Part shown: positions 11,552 to 21,389 of the stretch, in pieces | Numbering within the stretch: position 1 is the stretch's first letter | Layout: every line of letters begins with the position of its first letter | Assembly (NCBI RefSeq): GCF_030247195.1 | Contig: NC_080672.1 | Span: forward strand, 162,305,839 to 162,369,838 | Direction of reading: 5' to 3' | From: Topomyia yanbarensis | Taxonomy: Eukaryota; Arthropoda; Insecta; Diptera; Culicidae | DNA: 64,000 nt | Translations under genes and position numbers: made by a program | Notes under the pieces: model-generated | What the model saw: the letters and a program-made list of their open reading frames with translations, nothing else | The model's database searches: none | Told to the model about the DNA's origin: nothing

Positions 11552-11820
11552 CATAGTATGAAATAAGGATTTGTGCCCTCCTGTACAAAGACTGGTTTTT
11601 ACCAACAAATTTTCACCCTAGTGAGAAATTTTGGTTTTTACCAAATTTTCCTCCTTAGGGTGAAATATAGCATAGTGCTTTCGCATAGGCCTGCTAAGCC
11701 AAGACAAGTTTCGGCTTCACTTGTGTCTCATCGGCATAAACAGAACTTCTGCTCAAACGGGACATCGCGTTTGATCAGTCGTTTGATTGAAACACATAGT
11801 GTGTTTTAGTTTTAAGGGAT

Positions 11821-11895
11821 TTGCGTCAAGCCGGCGCTAATCTATTCCGACAATGTGTTAGTGTCGGTTTCTGATGAGGCGAAGCCGAAACGCAA
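11821..11895 (+). ncRNA. Type III hammerhead ribozyme, copy 9
   Basis: Full motif on plus with cleavage between 11827 and 11828. Satellite homology stops one base after the last stem III nucleotide, so the array ends with the ribozyme itself. Confidence 0.85.
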
Positions 11896-11897
11896 CG

Positions 11898-12170
11898 TCG
11901 TCTATGGCTCTCACGTTGCTGTTTCAGCCAATGCTGCTACTCAATTCAAAGCGCTCGGTGAGAGTACGAGATGCGTGAACATTTGAGGTTGGACCGATGA
12001 AACCATGAAGACGGAAAATTCTGAAATTCTACTGGAGACGCTTGATTGCCTTATAGTTCCAATCTGAGTGTGCAACTTTAGTGTTTGACAATTTTGTTTT
12101 CATTGAAAATATTTTACGTGGTGCATACTGCAGTTAAGTTAAACTCAAAATGAGTTTCGGTTCGTCTGAT
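11898..12170. other. Unique-looking flank, nothing recognised
   Basis: The sequence right of the satellite has no obvious repeat or frame. It includes GTCTATGGCTCTCACGTTGC immediately after the array. Confidence 0.3.
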
Positions 12171-12179
12171 TTGGCTTAC

Positions 12180-12480
12180 CTGTTCAATGAACAGGTTGAA
12201 CGTGCCGACACGTCGCCTCTTCAACCCCAGGTATGTCTCCAAATATGTGCACCATTTTCTTCTGAAACATTTCGGGTGCACTGTTTATGCCAAATGGCAC
12301 TCTATTCCACCTCTATCGACCGAAACGAGTCATGGAAGTTGTTAAGTCCGAACTCTGGCGGTATAGCTCCATTTGCCAAAACCCTCAGGTCAAGTACCGT
12401 GAACGCACATAATTCCGAGCATCTAAGGCGTAAGTGAACCAAAATTTGTTCCGAAAAATCAACCAAAATTGATAGAGTAA
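12180..12480 (-). pseudogene. Ty3/Gypsy reverse transcriptase remnant
   Basis: On minus one reads FTVLDLR, then after a one-base frameshift FWQMELYRQSSDLTT, then RWNRVPFGINSAPEMFQKKM and HIFGDIPGVE. These match the Ty3/Gypsy RT blocks LDLxxGFWQ, DLTTFxTPFGRYRW and R(L/M)PFGIxSAPExFQ. The frame is broken by the frameshift after LDLR and a stop just before RWNR, and homology is lost after GVE. The YxDD catalytic block is not present. It is a decayed fragment of an LTR retrotransposon with no LTRs identified. Confidence 0.8.
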
Positions 12481-12484
12481 TGCA

Positions 12485-13290
12485 CAACACCATACTGGAT
12501 AGCAATTTTGTCATGTTTCATTCTTCATGGAAAATTATAATGACAGGAGAATTTCAACAGAATTTTCCAAAAATTGCGAAAATGAAAGATGTGTACCAAA
12601 TTCCACGCATCATATATTGCGCTGATTGAAATTCCGCGCACCGATGTTTCTCATTCCGCGCAGCGCATTTTTAGCAAGAATCCAACAAATGGGGTAACTC
12701 ATCTACATCTATTGGATTTTTTATGAACGTATCGTTCAAGAATACGAAATACTACCTGAAATTGAATTTTTACTCAATTTTGGGGTAACATTTGAATAAG
12801 GTACATTTAGGTAACCGTGGTGAAGAACATTTCCATTTAACCACGGTAAAGAACCTATTCTTTTGGTTGTTTTTTTGCTATGAATACGCATTGCGGATTA
12901 ATTCATTTCATTTACATCATTAGTTTTTAGATTGGATTGGTTTTTACACTGCAGTTTCCTTTCTTTATATTCTTCGTCAAAAGTTTTTTTGCTTGCTCGT
13001 TTTCATCTGTTCTTCTTCAACTCGCTTTTTATGCAATCTCACTTCTCTTTTTTTAATTTATTTCAACAATTTTTGTCTTCATTGTAACCTCATCAAGATA
13101 TTGCTGCTAGACTAATCGCAATAAACGATAATTATTTTTTCGTATTATCTTCGGATTTACATTTGCTGGTTTGTGAATACTTTTATCAAAAAGAATTTTG
13201 GGATGTTGTCGGATCAACTCAGAATGAAGCGTTCAGAATTTGTTCCATTTGTAACCATTTGTAACCTTGAGTTTATCTGACCATGCATGT
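12485..13290. other. AT-rich spacer
   Basis: No gene or clear repeat. Part may be further eroded Gypsy pol, since minus-strand frames continue a little past 12480. Confidence 0.3.
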
Positions 13291-13295
13291 GATGC

Positions 13296-13445
13296 TCCTA
13301 CGAACGATTTATTTATTTTCAAACGATTTTTATACTGGAGGTTCATCATTGCCGTGTTTTACGGGTTTTACGAGAACTTGTTAAGCGATTCTTATGCTGA
13401 AGGATTTTTGTCCGATTTTTATGCTTCAAGTTTATTTCCGATTTT
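13296..13445 (+). repeat. Dispersed repeat, copy A
   Basis: Phrases such as GGAGGTTCATC, AAGCGATTCTTAT and GCTGAAGGAT recur in the same order at about 29588-29722, with roughly 75% identity by eye. The family is not recognised. Confidence 0.45.
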
Positions 13446-13454
13446 TATATTCTA

Positions 13455-13830
13455 ATATATTTGAAACGGGTTTTGCGAAAAATGTTCTATCCTTGCGACT
13501 TTTATTTTCGGTCGCTCATATGAGCCACCAGGAAAAAATATTTTTTTTTGTTTGTCGGTATGGATAAACTTAAGCAGCACTCTTAGAAAAAATGAAAATT
13601 ACGTTTGACTTAAACAATGTAGCGACGTATTTTTCTGTTTGATACTAGGATTTTACATGTTTCGATATATAAAATTAAATTTTGTGACTCTTTTGATGAA
13701 AAATTCAGACTGAATGAACCAGGGAAAGCCGAACAACTCACATGTTTACAAGTAATTAAATGTAAATTTATGTAAATTGGGACGCTCCTTTTATGTGCAT
13801 CTGGCAAGATGTGAAGTTACAAGATTTTTT
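13455..13830. other. AT-rich, possible MITE end at 13577
   Basis: GCACTCTTAGAAAAAATG with ATTACG following at about 13578-13603 resembles the terminus of the MITE at 29273-29590 in reverse orientation. No partner end is seen. TTGGGACGCTCCTTTTA at about 13778 also occurs at about 35288 and 37530. Confidence 0.3.
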
Positions 13831-13839
13831 TTATGTGAG

Positions 13840-16105
13840 CATATGGTCAAGGCTCCGAAAATGGCAACCACAGGCGAAATTATTTTTTATCAAATTTTGC
13901 GTCAAACTTTTTGTTTTCCGTATGTATATAAACTTTAATATAAAAAAATATGAATGGTGATCCCAGAAAAAAATTCAACTAAAAGACCGTAAGGAGATAA
14001 AAAGGTAACCAAAATCCATATTTTCAACTTTTTGCTTGCAACCACATTTTTCTATCGTAATCTAATTTAAATTTGATGATATTGCTTGAAAAATTTTGAC
14101 GAATATGGATTATTACTTATTTTCAGTTGTGAAGTAATGGAAACCAAATAACTTGTAACGTGACAGATCAAAAATTCAAAAAAAGTTTTGTGGGCCACAC
14201 CAAGCATACAATATCTAACCTGCCTTTTTTCTTACTACGTTGAGTCTACTTTTTGAAACTGTATTGTGAAAACTTTAAAGTTTTATTAATTTTTAAGAAA
14301 ACACAGTTTATCTTATGTAACGTGACAGATTTTTTTGCTGTAAAGCAATTCTATCAAGTTTGATTCAATTGCGTCAATATTGGTGACCATCTTTGATTCT
14401 GATGAAACCTTTTAGGTTTCATGTATATGGGAGACTAAGTATTTTTCAATATTAAACAAACAATTTTTATTCAAGAGTAATATTTACAAAGGGCGTATGA
14501 GATCTTGAATGCACTACTTTCAATATATATTTTTCGAAATTCGCCATTTGTGCAGCAAAACTATATGATAGCGAGTTCTAGGGAATTAATTGTTCTGTGT
14601 GAATATTTTTTGGTGAAATTTTTCAAAAAAAAAAAACAAAAAAATGTTAAAAATACAAATATATTGCTAAAAAACAAAAAAATGAAAATACAATTACAGA
14701 AAAACAATGTTTTTTTTTGTTACGAAAGCCTGTAAACTGATGAAACTATAATTGCACTATTAGGAAGTTATTAGTAAGAAAACATTTTTAACTTCAAGTA
14801 TTCTTCTAAATTTTATAGTATTTGCCAATCATAAATATAATTTTCTTATACAATATTAATACTAAAAATAATTTAATGCTCTTAAGATATTTTTTTTTTC
14901 GAAATATTTTGATTTTTTTTAACAAAAATATCTAGTATTGAAAATGCGCCCTTTTAATAAATCACTCACAAATACCAAACGCAAAAAAACATAACTCGTT
15001 TAAAATATAATTGGTAATAAAAAAAACTTTAAAATATAATTGCATCGTAGAGAAAAAACAATAAAAAGTTTTAACATATTTCAATAATTATTTTAATTCT
15101 GAATTTTTTTCATTTTATATTTATATTATATTTATATTTATTAACTTCATCTTTGACGCAAAGCGCCATACAGACTGTTATTTAAACTAATTACATATGT
15201 ACGTTTCATCACAAAAGTCACTGCATATCACATTTACATTACTTTTCATATACATAACCTTACATATACATTAACACTTATTCAGCAGGTTCCCATACAT
15301 TAAATTTCTCGTGATATTCCCGGAAGCAAGTCCCTCTCGGCCAAGTTGACGGTGACAATGCAGCATTTCTCAGTTTCAAATCTACTCCAACCTTGAACGA
15401 AATGAAAGGCATCGAAGCTAGTTCTTTCCAGTCTGGCACCAGTTTTTCTGAATTCTTTTATTTTTCTTATTCTTTAAATAATTTAGTTATAGAATGTATT
15501 TCAAAATGGGGTTTCAATTCAAAATGCTCACGAAAAATTATCCTTCAAAATGCAGATGTTTTCAAGTTATTTTGGTTTTTCTTTCCACATAATATGTTAC
15601 TTCGTGAAATTACGACCTTTTCCAAAGTTTTTCACGTTTGTTCATCAAAACCAATATGTTTTTCAAAATAAACATGAAATTTCCCGTTAATACTCAGTTT
15701 CTAGATTAAGGATTATTTGTGTACGATTGTCTTGATATCCTTGCTTCATGCATAACTGTAACGTGACAGATTCTGGTTGTAACGTGACAGATCATTGCTA
15801 ATACTCCATAAAATCTCCATAAAATAATTTCTTCAGAAAAACTATATTTCAAACCCTTCCTTGCTTTCTAAGCTTCAACTTAAAACTGTTTTCATGCAAC
15901 CAACCAATGTTTTCATGGGGCCAACCGAACGAACTTTTTCTATTTAGTCGGGCGACCTCCAAACTAACTGCGAAAATTGTGTAACGTGACAGACGTATTA
16001 AAATGACAATAAAGTGAAAACGGTTCATGATTATTGTTTTTGCTGACTTATCTTATGAAATATGCGTAAAAATGTAACGTGACAGACAGAAGCCTTGACC
16101 ATATG
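13840..16105. mobile_element. ~2.27-kb non-autonomous element with 15-bp TIR
   Basis: The left end CATATGGTCAAGGCT (13840-13854) is matched exactly in reverse complement by AGCCTTGACCATATG (16091-16105). The interior is very AT-rich and lacks a transposase frame. It contains six same-strand copies of TGTAACGTGACAGA at 14154, 14316, 15757, 15778, 15980 and 16073, two near the left end and four near the right, as expected of transposase-binding subterminal repeats. Because CATATG is itself palindromic, the exact ends and target duplication are uncertain. The superfamily is not assigned. Confidence 0.55.
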
Positions 16106-16121
16106 TGTATTACATGTTCAA

Positions 16122-16562
16122 TTATTTTAACAAGCCTGCTTCTGCAATTTGACAAACCGGAGTACAAGCCACCATTTGCCCTTTTTGCTTAAACTCGGGA
16201 CTGGGTCGGGTTCTATACCCAACCGCTGTCAATTCGTTCACTTCGACAGATTGACGGATTGGAGCCTGTCTCAGTTTCGTTTCGAGCGATAGTGGCATTA
16301 GTGAAGATCTGTTAGGATCTGTGGTCGTATGCTGACAGGGAAGGGGGACAAACGACGCGTGCGTGAAGCTGCTGGTATATCCGTCTTGCAAAGTGAATCT
16401 TTCGGTACCGTTAATGGTTATTTTGGGCAACTTAAAATTATTTCTTGGATTTCGTTTGTAGATTCGGTTTGTATACAACCCTCGTTTAATATTTTTCTCA
16501 ACAAATAGTTGTTCGGGAATCAGCGCCAATAAGACTTCAATCTTACTAGTATCGATGATCAC
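16122..16562 (-). other. Unrecognised 146-codon open frame
   Basis: This is the longest uninterrupted frame in the 12-24 kb region outside tandem repeats, and its codon composition is less AT-biased than its flanks. It opens from a GTG with VIIDTSKIEVLL, which faintly recalls a retropepsin (D-T-G/S) motif, and it lies downstream of a Gypsy-like Gag zinc-knuckle fragment on the same strand. The rest of the sequence does not look like a retropepsin to me. I do not assign a function. Confidence 0.25.
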
Positions 16563-16569
16563 GGATCAA

Positions 16570-16980
16570 TACGTACGCCGCGTCTGTTTTTATGAATCTA
16601 ATTTTAAGTTCCGTTATTGCTAACAAGCCCGTGCATCAGGTTAACGATCCTTTCCATGTTCAATATTATCGTTCGTATACGTGTATTTCACAAACAATCA
16701 CAAACAATGCTGCTGCTTTTCAGTTAGTGATAAATCCACATTATCCACATTTTCTAATACGCTTTTTCTAAATGTTGGTCTAGCTGCATTGATGGCGTTC
16801 ATAACACACGTAGCAAAACATGCTTTTTCCTTGGAAATATTTCGTTCCGTTGTTTATGGTACTCATATGGAGAAAGTATACTAGCGCCACTGTCAAATCA
16901 GTGGTACATATATGAAACAAACACTATCTGTCATGTTGTCCCCGGGTTGGTCACGCCAGTCAATTGATCTGACAGACTTC
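16570..16980. other. No gene recognised
   Basis: Spacer between the frame at 16122-16562 and the Gag remnant. It may be eroded Gypsy sequence on minus. Confidence 0.25.
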
Positions 16981-16984
16981 ATGC

Positions 16985-17170
16985 ACTCCTCTTCATTATA
17001 TTCGTCTTCTGTGGTCTCCCCTTGGTAGTATCAGCTGCTCCTCCTTTGCAGATTTTCCGGAAATTGCCGATTCAGCCATATTTATTGCACCGGATGTTAA
17101 ACGCCGGACAGTGCTGAGCACTGAAAGCTTGACCGCAATTATAACAGTTACGTTTCACTACTGTTACCTC
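16985..17170 (-). pseudogene. Gypsy-like Gag zinc-knuckle remnant
   Basis: On minus the frame reads CYNCGQAFSAQHCPAFNIRC, then NKYG, a stop, and IGNFRKIC. This resembles the paired zinc knuckles at the end of Gag in many insect Ty3/Gypsy elements. The first knuckle departs from the strict CCHC spacing, and the second has lost its first cysteine context and holds an in-frame stop. It lies on the same strand as the RT remnant at 12180-12480 and could be part of one broken element. Confidence 0.6.
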
Positions 17171-17174
17171 TTGC

Positions 17175-18090
17175 ACTCCGGTTTCTATAATTTCTTCGGC
17201 ATTAATATATTTTCTCTCCTACAATTGTTTATTGGCAGCAGCGCACAGTGGCGGATTTGCCTAAAAATCTGGCCAAAAGTTGAAAATTTCATGGTAGTAC
17301 TTTGGGTTCTAGTACATATATTGTCCTTCAGATGATGCCACCGCATGCTATTTTAAGTGAAGCGCTCCAAAATTTCCATAACCATCGCTTTTTGCTCATA
17401 TTTTTGTCGAGCGCTCGAAATATCAGTATTATTTAAGTATAGTTGGATTTTGATAAAAATGCCGGTTTCGAATTTGGAATAATGGAAAGTTATGCTGACG
17501 GTATGTACTTTATTTATATGTATTGATGTCATAAGATATTTCTTTGTTTGTTTATTGAAAATGTCAATAACTTTCATGCTTTTGTAGCAGACAGCTTCAG
17601 CACACATGTTTGCTAAATTATTGAAATACTTTTTTGTCCACGTATGTCCACTATGTTTCAAGACAATTTGTGTTCCTTGAACGATTCTACATTTGGAACA
17701 TTATAGAATTCTTGCCCGTTTTTGAGTAATCTTTGAATAAGTGGAGACGGAGACGGATTATAAGATCTTCAGCTTAAATTGGCTATTTTCAACCATCAAA
17801 GGCATCGGTCACGATACTCAGTGTGCTCCTGCTTCTGTCCAAGCCAGTGCAAAGCGAACGAAAAAAACAGATACTTGTGCGCATTGTCTGAACAACAAAG
17901 GATACCGTTATTTTTATTCTTGCGTGATCTATCAAGATGACTGAGTCTCATCAACAAAACGTGATTATTCGGCCCCGAAGTTGTCGAAAGAAGGAACATC
18001 TTCCCGACGCGTAAAAAGATCTCCGCTCGCAATACCAAGTTGCGCGCACGGGATCTTACAGGTTAAAAATAAAATTTATTATTTTTATTT
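17175..18090. other. No gene recognised
   Basis: Short frames on both strands (for example 17353-17661 minus, 102 codons) have no recognisable motif. Confidence 0.25.
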
Positions 18091-18094
18091 TATA

Positions 18095-18175
18095 CTTTGT
18101 GTAAATATATAAAAGACCCATGGCTCCTCTAAGCTAACGCATTGAGCCGTGTCAAATAAACGAATTAAAATAATA
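18095..18175 (+). promoter_or_regulatory. TATA-like box and AATAAA, possible LTR remnant
   Basis: TATATAAAAG at 18106-18115 is followed 40 bases later by AATAAA at 18155-18160, a spacing seen in short retroviral-type LTRs. No matching second LTR is seen and orientation is opposite to the Gypsy remnants, so this is weak. Confidence 0.2.
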
Positions 18176-18359
18176 ATCTTCAGTTAAGCTTTGGACTCGT
18201 ACTTTTGATTACTTCTGCACCTCCGGTTGTCGTAGCTCACAATACTGCATTTTGCGCAGGAAGAATTGTGCATTTAGTGGTGAAATTTTCATCGAGATTC
18301 ATAAACATGTTCAACAGTTATTAAAAGTGAAACGCAAAAGACGTAAATAATTTTGGTCG

Positions 18360-18610
18360 CTCATATTGAAAACCAATGAAGTCAACAGAAATGATCGTCA
18401 AAGATTCCAAATTTCAAAAATCGATCAGGAATACCATGCTGAAACGTTACCGGGAAACACTGACGTTTGATTATGCAAAGTAAAACAAATCTAGAGGTGG
18501 AATATATGACTGGATAACACGAGCGAAAATCAGTAGAGCAATGCAAAAGAATACTGGAATCTCCGGCCGTTATTTGGCCAAAAAACTCACTTTGGCGTTC
18601 ACTCCAGCTT
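18360..18610 (+). pseudogene. Tc1/mariner-like transposase N-terminal fragment
   Basis: From 18436 the frame reads MLKRYRETLTFDYAK, a stop, then KISRAMQKNTGISGRYLAKK and a second stop. The segment IxRAMQKNxGxSGRxLAKK resembles the second helix-turn-helix of Tc1-family transposases, where consensus reads KxVRxxKxNPxxSxRxxAKK. The catalytic DDE domain is absent and stops interrupt the frame. Confidence 0.5.
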
Positions 18611-18614
18611 GACG

Positions 18615-19350
18615 AATTTGTTTGTTAGAAGGTCGTCAGTCGTAGTATGTCAGCAAGCATGACAAGATGTTTTCGTATATTTATCATATTCATTTAGTTA
18701 ATCATCAAAACTTCCATCATTCGGGAATAGCGTATTAAACATTTCAACTCCCCGTTGTTCGATCAACCACAGAAATGTTGAAATTTTGCTCTGTTCCAAG
18801 TCACCATTTATTAGCGATCATGTAAATCAAAAACGTCTGCTTCCACTTTGGCCATTCAGCTGTCTTTATCCGGTCGAATTAGAATTTGTTCACTGTCTTC
18901 GACGACGACACGCTGCATCGGAAACGATATTTTCGAATTCCGATGGTTGGGAAAGGAATCCCACTTCTGATGCAATGTAATATTTCCTTAGTTTCTACGA
19001 CAAAAATCCACCTCTCAGTATACGGTAGCCATGATGAGTAGGCCTTTTCTTTAATTAATATTTAATTAATAGAGTATATTTTATACATAGACTGGTGAAC
19101 TCAAACTAAGAGCCCTGATTGAACCTATATTATAGGGTGATATTATTACACTCAGCCAAAACATACAGCGAGATTCATAAGAATTATCATATGATGTATA
19201 GAAAAGTAACAAAACTATGTTTTCATAAGATGACTATGAAAAAATACGACTTTATTGGGCATTGCATACGTTACTCGCTTGAGTTTCATAAGAGCATCTT
19301 ATGATTCACATAAACATGAGATTGGAACAGTCTCACGCACTAGGTAGATA
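18615..19350. other. No gene recognised
   Basis: This may include further Tc1 debris near 18780-18980. At 19165-19320 short CATAAGA/TCTTATG phrases occur in both orientations, as in a small eroded MITE. Confidence 0.25.
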
Positions 19351-19353
19351 CTG

Positions 19354-19969
19354 TACTTCTGCCCCGATAGTCAGGTTGCAATCAAAGCCCTTAGCTCAAA
19401 CAAATCACGGTCCAAACTAGTGATCGCGTGCCGAACTCAAATCGAAGAACTAAGCATTGTCAACACTATCTACCTTGATTGTGTGCCCGGACATTCCGAC
19501 ATTACTGGAAATGAATGGGCTGACGAATTAGCCAGAGCAGGTGCAGCGATTGACTTGGTTGGTCCCGAGCCCGACCTGCCAATTTCTACAAGTTAAATAA
19601 AAGAAAAAATGCGGTCATGGGCTTCGTCCGAGCATCGCAGACGTGTCGTCAAATAAAGGCGTTTCTAATACAACCGTGCCCAGTGATTTCGAAAAATCTC
19701 CTACATTTTTCGAATCTCTACTGCGGAATGCTATCCAGGGCTTTAAGTAATCACTGCAAACTCAATTATCACATGGCAACTATTCAGCGCGCTGAGTCTT
19801 TTTCATGTTATCTTTGTAAACATCAAATCATCTGATACACAACTGTTCAGCAGTAGCGCAATTGCGATTTCGAGATTTCGGCCGTCCTTACATAGACGAT
19901 ACCGTATTTGGACGACTGAAACTCAGAGACATACTAAATTTCCTTATCCAATATAATGAAGAGCTTTAG
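19354..19969 (+). pseudogene. I-clade ORF2 RNase H and C-terminus
   Basis: From 19354 the frame reads YFCPDSQVAIKALSSNK and continues to CVPGHSDITGNEWADELARA, the RNase H motifs SDSQ(A/V)AIKAL and W(V/I)PGHxxIxGNExADxLAR of I-clade non-LTR retrotransposons; the first D of the catalytic set and the GNE/AD motif are kept. The frame closes at TAA after PDLPISTS. In another frame, sequence up to the TAG ending at 19969 reads RFRDFGRPYIDDTVFGRLKL and RDILNFL, the usual C-terminal tail. The RT and endonuclease are absent (5' truncation). Confidence 0.8.
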
Positions 19970-20190
19970 GCTTACTTGCAAAAATTTTTGAACTACTTGT
20001 GAGTTTAACTTACCTGTTGTTTGTTTTTATACTGTTATATTTCCCACCCTTCCAATTCTACGTCGTCTCTCCTCCTTCTTCTTTCCTCCGCTCAGGAAAT
20101 TATGAGAAGACACGACAAGGCACAAATCCCCAACTAAATACGGGGAACGTGCCATTTGAGCCAATATATTCTGATTCTTTCGAGTGACGC
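19970..20190 (+). other. 3' UTR of the I-clade element
   Basis: A pyrimidine-rich stretch after the ORF2 stop leads to GTGCCATTTGAGCCAAT at about 20149, shared with 1930-2200. The element end is not sharply defined by a poly(A) or short repeat. Confidence 0.5.
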
Positions 20191-20395
20191 AGGATTATCG
20201 AAATGTTTCACGACCAAATTGTTCCAGTAATGATGGTGATTTCCCCTGCTGGGTTTCTTAAAGTTGTTTTTCGGCATTAGGATTAGTTAAAATCAAAGAT
20301 AATACTGGAAAGTTTCAGATCGATTGACTCAATTGAATTCGAAATTTGGTGCTCACTGTGGATAATGCTGATTTCGAAATAATTAGCTTGATATC
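20191..20395. other. No gene recognised
   Basis: AT-rich spacer. Confidence 0.25.
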
Positions 20396-20399
20396 AAGC

Positions 20400-20660
20400 G
20401 CTACAATGTCAGTACTTAGTTCTCAGTCGCATTGAAACTTTTAGTAAACGATATTGAGAGTATACACTTCAAATATCCTTTTGTTTAGCCTTTGAGATTC
20501 CTCGCACTGATATTGTCCCATGCTGATTTGAGCATTTCTCTGAGTCCTGCCACAGTCTCGTGTAGTATGTGTTATCAAAAATATCGCAAAAAATCATTTT
20601 CTAAATGTTCTCAATTGATATAATATCCGCAGAGAGTGATAAGAGTTATAATAAATGTGT
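20400..20660 (-). repeat. Dispersed repeat family D, copy 1
   Basis: Shares in order TTAGTTCTCAG, a GATATTGTCCCATGCTGATTT phrase and an ATAATATCCGCAGAGAGTGA phrase with about 31960-32340, and its first part with 34760-34960 (and that copy's duplicate). No coding content. Strand is arbitrary. Confidence 0.4.
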
Positions 20661-20664
20661 TCAC

Positions 20665-21125
20665 AAATAGTATTTCCAATGTTGGACTGGCGTCAGTCCG
20701 GTGGATTGGTCAAGTTCAGTAGGTCTGAAGAAATAAAGTGGAAGCAGTTTGATTTGACTAGTTATAGTTATGTTTTGTGTCCGTAATGCATAATGACGCT
20801 TTTAAAACTAATTTTCTCCTTGTGGAGTAATATACCAGTTTGCCCTTAATCTGGTTAGACTTCACACCGATACTCCAACTTTTAACAAATATGTACCAAT
20901 TTTGTAGATCTGCTCTGATTTGCCCGATTCAATATTGCCACAACAACAACACTGATCTTGGACAACAATATTCTCAGTTCAGAAGTTCGATTCAGTTCAG
21001 AAGAAACAGTCTTGAATATTTATAGACGACGTTCATATCTCCTGTCGCACGCGTATTATTTTTTCTACGTTGATTCGCTCCACCACTTTGGTAGTTCCCT
21101 ACAAGTGATCTTAATATTTATATAT
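20665..21125. other. No gene recognised
   Basis: Mixed-composition spacer without motif. Confidence 0.25.
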
Positions 21126-21128
21126 ATA

Positions 21129-21382
21129 GGGTAATGAGCCTATTTTCGCCATATTTCTATTATCACCCTACCCCTCTTTGTTCAATGAATTGAGTCAAAT
21201 CGTATGGCTATAATAGGGGCACTCTACTCGAGTTTTCGTTGCGATCTAGCACAAGTTTCGTTTTCAGGGCATTTGGTTTATTATCTGGGTTCTTAACAAC
21301 GAAGCAAAGCTGATTGTAGGCCGAGTAATTAATGAATTAGTAAGGCATCTTCCCTAACAGGGTGAAAATAAGCGCTTTACCC
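21129..21382. mobile_element. MITE family E, ~254 bp, copy 1
   Basis: The left end GGGTAATGAGCCTATTTTCG is matched in reverse complement by the right end GGTGAAAATAAGCGCTTTAC(CC). The interior (TATTATCACCCT, ATAGGGGCACTC, GGTTCTTAACAACGAAGC) recurs in the second copy at 25784-27110. No transposase. Confidence 0.6.
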
Positions 21383-21389
21383 TTTATGC

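Larger units (their letters stand above)
11140..11896 (+). repeat. 344-bp hammerhead satellite, inverted arm 2
   Basis: The orientation reverses at 11140. This arm begins AAGCCGG, the sequence that directly follows the ribozyme cleavage point in every other unit. It then runs 344 bp (11140-11483), another 344 bp (11484-11827) and 69 bp (11828-11896), stopping just after the last ribozyme. The arm therefore has the shape of RNA cut at its 5' end by its own ribozyme. See findings. Confidence 0.9.

Noticed and set aside
9520..11760. A second hammerhead-like phrase CCGATGAG ... CGAAAC on the other strand of each monomer
   Set aside because: The core U4 is C, stem II does not pair and no matching cleavage site is seen. 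ACAAGT ... ACTTGT instead forms an ordinary hairpin there.
9465..11809. A 78-aa frame repeated in every satellite monomer
   Set aside because: Its conservation is explained by near-identical DNA repeats; the sequence has no domain, and it runs opposite to the ribozyme strand.
9269..11896. CRISPR-like array
   Set aside because: Whole 344-bp units are repeated without unique spacers, and the DNA is eukaryotic.
18095..18175. Complete LTR
   Set aside because: A TATA-like box and AATAAA are present, but no second LTR, primer-binding site or terminal TG...CA is seen; kept only as a weak regulatory entry.
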